64,000 nt of DNA from Marasmius tenuissimus (taxonomy: Eukaryota > Basidiomycota > Agaricomycetes > Agaricales > Marasmiaceae), in assembly GCA_029532415.1 (NCBI GenBank), contig JAQOTA010000069.1, forward strand, positions 1,984,001 through 2,048,000, in the 5' to 3' direction. A program made the translations under genes and the position numbers. The first letter of the stretch is position 1. Each line of letters opens with the position of its first letter. Below, piece by piece: positions 56,576 through 64,000 of the stretch. The notes beneath the pieces were generated by a model, which was not told the origin of the DNA, searched no databases, and worked only from the letters and a program-made list of their open reading frames with translations.

Positions 56576-57001
56576 TCAACACGTCCATATGTATCCCGCG
56601 GCGCCGTTCGGCCATTGCAAAGAGTTTTTTCGCCGTGTGAAGTTCCTGGCAGTTGGACTCAAAACCTGTCTCTTCATCTCGGCAAAGGGCACTCCTCGGG
56701 ACCGCTCATATTCTGAAGTTGCGAACATGCTACACGAATCAGAGGGAGTCACGGACGTCTTTAGCACGCGCAGCCCGTTGCGATTCTCAGCCTCTGTGCG
56801 CGTTCGAGGTCACTTGATAACGATGACACACTCATCACAGTCGCGCTTTGATGTGCGCACTGCGACGATAATTTGCGGGCTGTACATATGGGGACATGAG
56901 GGTGGCGTTTTACAGCTTATACTCGCCACAGCCTTGGCGGGTCTCGGTTACGATTGCACAGACTCGTTCTGAGTTTCTGCATACCAGGCGAGGACAGAGC
57001 G

Positions 57002-57008
57002 TATATAA
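57002..57008 (+). promoter_or_regulatory. TATA box of the P450 gene
   Basis: TATATAA in the context GAGCGTATATAAACTC, 71 bp before the ATG at 57079. Confidence 0.6.
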
Positions 57009-57078
57009 ACTCGAGACGAACCATGACAAGTCATACCACGTATTCACTCATACTCTTCGAGTCTCCCTTTCCACAGTC

Positions 57079-59238
57079 ATGGAGAGATTCATTTCCTCGG
57101 CACTCATCAAACTCACCCTATCATCGGCTGTAACGGGAATTGTGAGATTCAATTTTACATATTCTAACTCCGAACCTCTTTGCTAACAACGTGCCCTTTT
57201 TCATTTAGGCCGCCCACCAGGCGTTCAGACGTTATGAACCTACGAAAAAGACGTTGCCTCTATACGCGCTGACACTCTTTGCCACCACCGCCTGCCTTTC
57301 CAGAGCTTGTGCGACTTCTACGACACACCAAATCCTCTTCTATATCACATTCTTCCTGTCTTTCGTTGGATCAACAATCTCTTATCGACTTTCCCCCTCC
57401 CATCCGTTGGCGGATATTCCTGGCCCCGTGATCTTCAAGGTCTCAAACTTATGGAGGGCATACCTCTCCTGGACGGGTCGACAACACCTCGTATTGAAAG
57501 CCTTGCACGACGAATACGGAACGGTTGTCCGTACTGGTACGTTGTTTCTATACCTCGTTGACATCCTCCGCTCATATCCTTTTCCCCACCGGTAGGCCCG
57601 AACCAAATCTCAGTTATCGATGTCCCTTCTATGAAAGCCGTTCTAGGCCCAGGTGGGCTTCCAAAAGGACAAGGTATGTGGGCCTAGCTGATAGCGCCTG
57701 GGCATCTTGGCTCATTCTTCTTACGTTTCTCAGGTTACCAAGTCCGGCGGGATGAACGTACTGACGGAAGCCTGCTCGAACTCGTTGGCGATCCTCACGC
57801 GGCTCGACGAAGGATCTGGAACCGGGGTATGAGCACCGAGTCGCTCCGCGAGTACGAGGTCATCATCGCTCGTAGAGCAAATCAGCTAGTCGACGCTTTG
57901 CAAGCAAGGGAGAAGGAGGAGGTCGATCTGGGCCAGTGGCTAGTCTACTTCACGTCAGTCTCTTCGCTCGCTATATGATTGAAGACGATACTGACGGTCA
58001 TATTTGTTTCCAGCATTGACTTTATGGCCGACATGGCGTACGTCTTGCTTTTGTTCTCCATCCGACTCGTCACTGACTTGACCCTTCCAGGTTCGGCGGT
58101 GTTTCCGGTCCCAGAATGTTGGAGAACGGCGGTGACAGCTATGGGTTGTTGTCGTTGATTGAGATCGCCGCGAAGACTTCTGAGGTCCTTACACACATCC
58201 CCTGGGTCACGATGATCCCTGGGTATCAAACTGTCCTCGCAAAGAACGTGCAAAAGATGTTGGATTTCGGTCGTGAATGGTCAAACTCTCGTGTAACCAC
58301 TGGCGCTCAGACCAAAGACCTTTGGTACCACTTGGTGAGCCGAACCTTAGCTTGTGCCGTCGGCTATTCAACTCTTGCTAACGAGTTCTCCACTATAGAC
58401 CGACGAAGCTGGGATTGAGAAGACACCCCCTTCGCGGAAGACCGTGACCAGTGATAGTGCCTTGGCCATAGTAGCTGGTTCCGATACAGCAGCTACAGCG
58501 ATGACCTGCCTCTTCTGGTTCCTGCTGGCAAACCCTAAATGCTACAAACGGTTGCAGAAGGAGATCGATGAGGTCTACCCGGCTGACGAGGATGCTTTCG
58601 ACACGTCGAAGCATGCTAGGATGAACTATCTCGGAGCTTGCATGTACGTCTTCTTGTGCTGAATGACTGGGGACCAAAACTGATAGTCAGTCTCACAGAA
58701 ACGAAGCATTGCGACTTATGCCACCCGTTCCCACCGGCGGGCCTAGAGTGGTACCACAAGGGAGTGGTGGGAAACACATCGCTGGACAGTAAGTCCTAAG
58801 GCACCTTCGACCTTCATGGACGTTGAATTAACGTACTTTCTTTCCAGCTTCCTCCCGGAAGGCACGCACGTTTACGTTCCCGCCTACTGCATGCACCGTC
58901 GTGCTCACCACTTCTACCCAAAAACTGAGGAATTTGTCCCGGAACGGTGGTTAGAAGACCCCGATTTCAACCCGACGACGAATGCACCTTCTGCTGGTTC
59001 CTCGTCGCCTGACGGTTTGGTCTACGAATCATTCATCCCGTTCTCGTATGGGCCCACGAGCTGCGTCGCCAAGAACCTGGCTCGACGGGAGATTATGATG
59101 GTTATGTGCCTCCTTTTGCAACGCTTCCAGTTCCGTTTCGCAGAGGGATTCGAGTCGAAGACTTGGCTCGCCCAGGTCCGGGACTACTTTGTGGCATTGA
59201 GGGCGCCGCTGAAGGTGGAAATTACGAGGAGATCGTGA
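57079..59238 (+). CDS. Cytochrome P450 monooxygenase (560 aa)
   Basis: Nine exons (57079-57141, 57209-57536, 57596-57673, 57734-57953, 58014-58037, 58091-58334, 58399-58643, 58699-58788, 58848-59238) join in phase to 560 residues. The N-terminus has hydrophobic stretches for membrane anchoring and a proline-rich hinge (HPLADIPGPV). The I-helix motif AGSDT is at 345-349, the ExxR motif EALR at 403-406, PERW follows, and the heme-binding loop PFSYGPTSCVAKNLA has Cys503. The usual Gly two residues after the Cys is Ala here, a tolerated but uncommon change. The overall look is that of a basidiomycete microsomal P450; I do not assign a CYP number. It likely hydroxylates a hydrophobic substrate with help from a P450 reductase. 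Confidence 0.92.
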
Positions 59239-62200
59239 AATTTCTTGCCTTGTGATTGCTTCGTCGAGGGAGGTGGAAATGTAAGAGACTGTTGTAGCGC
59301 CTTAGTATCATTATTTTCATAAATGTTTATTCTCACCCTGTAGCACAAGCCTGATAGTGTAATCCCGATAATACTGTACCTGCATACATACATCACTTGT
59401 CGTCCCTTGTAATAATGATACCCGACCCGGTATACCCGTATATTAGTCTACGAACGCGGAAGCATCGGTCCCCGACTCGGGTAGTCCTACGATTCCACTC
59501 GGCCGAGAGGATGGTAGGTGGGATCGTCGGACTGTCTTGAGGGCCTCCTGGCGGTAATGAATCCTTTCCGTAGAGATCAGACATTCATCATCTAGTCGCT
59601 TTTGAGGAGGTATCATGTCAATCATACGCGTTGCAGGTGCCATCTACGCATAGTGACCCACCTCTCTCCATCTCCTTACCTTTTTCGTATACGGTACTGT
59701 GCACTACTGAGACAGCAGTCCCAATAGAGACGTGTACAGTGTAGCATGTGTATGTAGCCCGTTCGAGAACACAAAGAAACACGTCCGACCATGTCGCAAA
59801 GCGGTCCTTTTTCTCTAGAACTGACGCGTCTATTTTGCTAGTGAGTCTTGCCCTCAACGCGTTGCCACAGTATCAAAACATTGCATTCTTCGTGCGGACC
59901 GATTCCGAGTTGGGATTACTATGCCCTCACTTGTCGAACCTGAGAATGAAGCGAAAGTTCAAAACATCGTCATAGTAGGGCGGGCAACTCAGGGACCCTG
60001 ATCTCCAGCCCGTTTATCTGACTCGCTAGAAGAGTTCGATCGAAATAGGTTTTGTACATGCTATGACATACAAGCCGCCCAAGTACAAATGGGCGTCTTC
60101 GGTAGTCGGAACGGAAAAGTGAGGGTCTAACATCTAACGTCTGATATCCAGTAACCTGTAATTCGGCTGGATTTGAGCTTTCAGTAAGCGAGACGGGATT
60201 GAGGCTCAAAGAATGAAGCCTCCATACTTCATAGTCTTGTTCTGGCCCGTTCTTGCTGTGTCTTTCCCGCGTGAAAAGTACTGAGCCGGTACAAGTTCGA
60301 CCTCCCCGCAGCCCTTCACAACCAGATCGTGATGACGGTCCGGGGTCGGTTGTGAACCAGGCGACTCGGACAGAGTCAAATGAATCAAGCGCGGATAATT
60401 ATGATCATGACGCAACTAGGCAAGGCCAAGATATTTACCACGACCGTTGATGAAACGTTGCCTCTGCCAGCAGGTACCAGAGATCTGGAAAAGCAACCTA
60501 GCTTACCTGCTCTTGTTTCATTCGGCGGCTCTTCAAGGCTTGACATTACTTCATGTTCGAGTTCTGACATATGTTACAAGCGTATGAATTCCTTGAGATC
60601 GTTTGTTTTCGCCCTCAATCAACGAAAGGCGAATATTGCTCATTGATACTACCTCCCCACATCTGGATGCAGGGACAGGTCCAATTCCCGGGGTAAGTAG
60701 CTTTTCGGACCGTGTGGACAGAGAAGGTAGGTTCATTGTATGCCGCCGGTGAGCTCGGAAGTCAACATACGAGATGCCGCCGGGAATCTAGAGGCCTAGA
60801 GGCCAAGAGGACATATGAGGGATAATGGCGATTCGTGTAAAGTGACCAGCTTGGGTAGTAGTATCGTCCACCCTCGACCTCCACCGCTTGAAATCTCCTC
60901 TTTAGGATGCCATATACATGATTCGAAGAAAGCTATGCCAACATACATGGCTTGCACTTCACACAACGTCCTGAACGTAGGTCTGGAATTTGAGACGGGG
61001 ATTCACTGGTTGAAATGAAGGACGGACCGAACTCCTGCGTCATTCCTTGCCAAACTGTGAGGTCGGCCGAGAGTCCTCGCACGCGAATGCGGACTCGCAA
61101 GAGACAGAAGGAATACTCTTCTTTCAATCGGCCGAAAAACAAGCCTGCACTTGGACAGACGACGAGGAGACAGCGACGGATTTTACGAGAGCGTCGGTGG
61201 TCGGAGGACCAGCGTTTCGTGATTGACGCGCCTGTTAATCTTAACCTTGGAGGTTCTGTTAGATTAGATCTGTGTGGGCAACTATGGGACCAGGTTCCGA
61301 TCACTCTCACATTCCGAGACTGATACAGCAGAGCCTCTCAAACGTGAGCTCCCTTGATAATATCCAATTAGTATATCTTCCAAAAATTCCTGGGAATAGA
61401 GTGTAATGTAAGAAGAAGACCAACCGACCTTATTCCCCCAAACGCTTAAGAATCGTGAGAAAACGGTTTCGCCAAGCAATTGTTATAACAAAAGAACTTC
61501 GAGAGAAACACACATGCTACGAGTCGAAACTTTCAAGAGACCAGCAGGTTCGTTGACGGTCACTTCGAGTGGATATAGTAGCGATGACTAGCGAGTGGAA
61601 AAGCTAATGAGAATTGTTTGCCTTCTCTGAGTTTGGCCATACTGTACACGCTGGAAGTTTCATGATTCAGATTGGATTGAGGAAGGTTGCACGGAGGAAG
61701 GTTGTCATCCCGGCGGTACCGGTAAATCGGCACATGATCGTGGATGTCACGAGGTTGAAGTTCCAATCGATGGGGCAATTTTCAATTCTTCCTTCCTGCG
61801 GCGGTCGCGTAGCGATGCTCTTTCACGAATAAGATGCTTTGTGAAAAGCATTTCTATGTATAACTCAGGCCTCAGGGCGACTGCCGATGGTTTGCATGTG
61901 CGTCCATTTGTCCAGCCATTGATTCAGAGTCCCTGATACCCTCTTCATCAGTTTCCCATCCCTTTCTCCGTCGTTCACGGTGGCTTGAACCATCCTCTGC
62001 CCCAGAGTCCAAAGATCGTACCTTCGTGCTTCCCTGAGAATGACATCAAGGTGAGTTCCATGCAAAGTTATACATTCCGCCGCCCTGGGTAGTTCAAACC
62101 ACCCGGGATGACTGCAATTTTAAGCTAATGGTTTATGGAACTTTATCACCAGAGCTTTCCATTATTCCGACTCGGAAGATGTATAACTGCATCATCAGAC

Positions 62201-63175
62201 AGTTGTACTGTCAAACGTCGGCTTTGGTTGGAGAATATCGAGGGTTCAGTGGAATTGACGCAGGTATTGTAGGGATCCTTCACGAATCGGAGGAAAATAA
62301 CCTTTGAACTGGCAGCGCCACCTCTGAGTATTGGACTTCTCGTACTCTTCTCACAGTACTGAAGTCTCCTGTCGTCACAGGAACAGCCAGGACTGGAACG
62401 ACCTGGTCGGTGTTTTAGCTAACGAAACTTTCGATGTCCACACAAAAACTCAAAAATTCTGATACTCGGGCACTGGACAGATAGTCACTCTCGTCTCGGC
62501 CGACATCAGGTATTGAGAGGTCTGCACAGCTCTGGGTTCTCGAAGAAGGCGGGCGGAACCTTGCAACTCTCAACAAGTCGGGGAGCGTAAGCCTACCGAC
62601 AGGTCCGGAGACTGGTAACAGGACGACAACAACTGCACACCGGATGATTGGTGCGGTTCGGACTTCGGACCGAGTGCTCTGTGGGTGGCGCGACACATAC
62701 ACAGTCCGTCTCGGAATGTCGTACACGAGATATTGATGGGCTCGAAATGGGTGCTATTGGCCAACGCTGGGCTCATAACTGGGCCCAGCCTTCTCGTATA
62801 GGCTGCATAAGCTACACGACATAGTTTCACGATTTCGAATCCAGAGGCCGCTGTGACACAACCGAGAATGTGCCATGGTTAATTCCGTGTTCGAGGCTAC
62901 GGGTTCCTTGCCGACTCGAGCGTTCATCACGCGTTTTTGCTGTGCCAGGGATATTATTGAATTGCTGACCACCGATGTTCTGGTTCCCGCCATAGAAATC
63001 AGATTAAGTCTGCATAAGGGTCACGAATCTGGATAGAGGTACCTGGGGTTTCTGTCACTTGGGAATCGGGATATCTGTTCACACACACCACCTTATCATC
63101 GATTCATAAGAAGTCGCATCCTTGCTTCGCACTTGCTGAATCCTTCCCGTCCACGCCCCCCGTTGTCCGTCCCCC
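59239..63175. other. Gene-poor region between P450 and regulator
   Basis: I cannot support a full gene here. Two stretches look somewhat coding: 61015-61323 (+), basic and Arg-rich, and 61865-62065 (-), with YDLWTLGQRMVQATV, which ends at a GTGAGT-like context on the plus strand and may be part of a spliced gene I cannot complete. Neither has a recognised family. Confidence 0.45.
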
Positions 63176-64000
63176 ATGTCGGAAGTGCGTACTTGCTCGC
63201 GGCCGATACAAAGCTGTTTCCAATGTAAGTTTGCATGCATTCTCGAGCGCGGCTCGGATTATGACAATGACTGACCCTTTCTTTAGGCCGTAAGCGCAAA
63301 ATAAAATGTACAGAGTCCTCTCCCTTCATCCACCGCAACGTTCTCTGACTATAACAATGTTGATATTCGCACTCCAGGCAATAGAGCTTACCCTTGTGCA
63401 CCGTGCCTGTTGAGGGGTGAAGGAGATGTGTGTCGTGAAGTCGACAGAAACCTAGCGAGGTAATACCACGTTGCCATCTCATATTGCTCCTCTAATAACA
63501 TTCATAGCTCTAGTAAAACCACAGTCGAGACACTAGATGATGTGGTCAACAGGGTGGCCGTTCTTGAGAAGACCGTCTCAAAGTTATCGAAATCCGTCGC
63601 ATCTTCAAGTTCTACACCCGAGGCGCCATTCGCTGGTATAAATCACCATTCAGGGCCTTCAAAGACCTTCACCATGTCTTCCCAACAACTATCTCAAGAC
63701 GATATCGACAAGATACAACCTGTTCTTCGCTCGCCGGATGAGGAGGCAGCACTCATGCTTGAAGACATAGCACTCGGCAATAGGATGAATCGACGTCGCG
63801 CCGCTAGCCAGCTCGAACCAAATTCCAACCTAGGGAGAGCGCACTCTTTCTCCATGGAGACTGTAATCACACCCGCAATCCTTGCTGAGCAAGGGATGTA
63901 TCCTTTCCCAAAGCCCTCCAGCCCATCGAGCAGAAACCTACCTTCTTGTGGCCTTCCCCAGGAACATCCCCTCGCCTTACTCGTCGATCCCTCCACGAAC
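63176..64000 (+). CDS. Zn(II)2Cys6 fungal transcription factor, 5' part
   Basis: Exons 63176-63224, 63287-63307, 63378-63459 and 63508 onward join in phase. The last exon is open to the window edge (215 codons seen). The DNA-binding domain is split over three exons and reads CFQCRKRKIKC, then NRAYPCAPC and LLRGEGDVC. That is C-x2-C-x6-C-x5-C-x2-C-x8-C, the Gal4-type binuclear zinc cluster. Exon 2 is a 21 nt microexon inside the cluster. A predicted coiled-coil linker follows (VVNRVAVLEKTVSKLSKSV), as expected for dimerisation, then a Ser-rich region. The middle homology/activation part lies beyond the window. It may regulate the neighbouring oxidative genes, which is inference from position. 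Confidence 0.88.

Noticed and set aside
63096..63482. 128-codon minus-strand open frame with cysteines
   Set aside because: It lies antisense to the Zn2Cys6 exons and introns. The plus-strand model explains the region with an exact cysteine pattern.
42748..64000. CRISPR arrays, operons or bacterial-type ribosome binding sites
   Set aside because: The genes are spliced and eukaryotic; no regularly spaced direct repeats were seen.

Overview
The window looks like nuclear DNA of a basidiomycete, most likely an Agaricomycete. Most genes are cut by several 50-70 bp GT-AG introns. Both tRNA-Lys genes carry introns. The protein types are typical of mushroom-forming fungi: small cysteine-rich proteins with a likely GPI anchor, orphan multi-TM proteins, a basidiomycete-style P450, a GMC oxidoreductase, an etherase-like GST and DUF6589. 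All family names come from reading motifs; no database search was run.

Region 1 (1-14.7 kb). An intron-containing tRNA-Lys and an acidic, proline-rich orphan gene (2407-4886) lie between two arms of a diverged inverted repeat. Next comes a run of duplicated modules. Each module is the 3' end of a multi-TM gene, a conserved spacer, and then a cysteine-rich small secreted gene. One secreted gene (9344-10114) and one multi-TM gene (11823-13140) have fully consistent exon models; the other copies are relics.

Region 2 (14.79-33.87 kb). I read this as one large, nested mobile element. It has CACTG/CAGTG ends with a possible TTT target duplication and GTGAA/TTCAC-rich subterminal sequence. A RecQ-like helicase points inward from the left and a DUF6589 gene points inward from the right. 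A near-identical ~60 bp block lies upstream of both genes in inverted orientation. A 5'-truncated, dead Copia retrotransposon sits inside it, as does a 2618 bp pogo/Tigger-type transposon with an apparently intact transposase. The pogo element lies inside the DUF6589 gene at a TA site, and reading across it restores the DUF6589 frame.

Region 3 (33.9-42.2 kb). The module recurs: an intact multi-TM gene (36015-37237), two intact secreted genes (38335-39079 and 40526-41254) and one decayed copy (41537-42160).

Region 4 (42.7-64 kb). An oxidative gene neighbourhood: three SDR paralogues (one with a single nonsense codon), a GST, a second tRNA-Lys, a GMC oxidoreductase, a P450 and the 5' part of a Zn2Cys6 regulator. 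It has the enzyme mix of a detoxification or specialised-metabolism cluster, but no backbone synthase is in view. A ~600 bp imperfect palindrome lies between the GMC and P450 genes.
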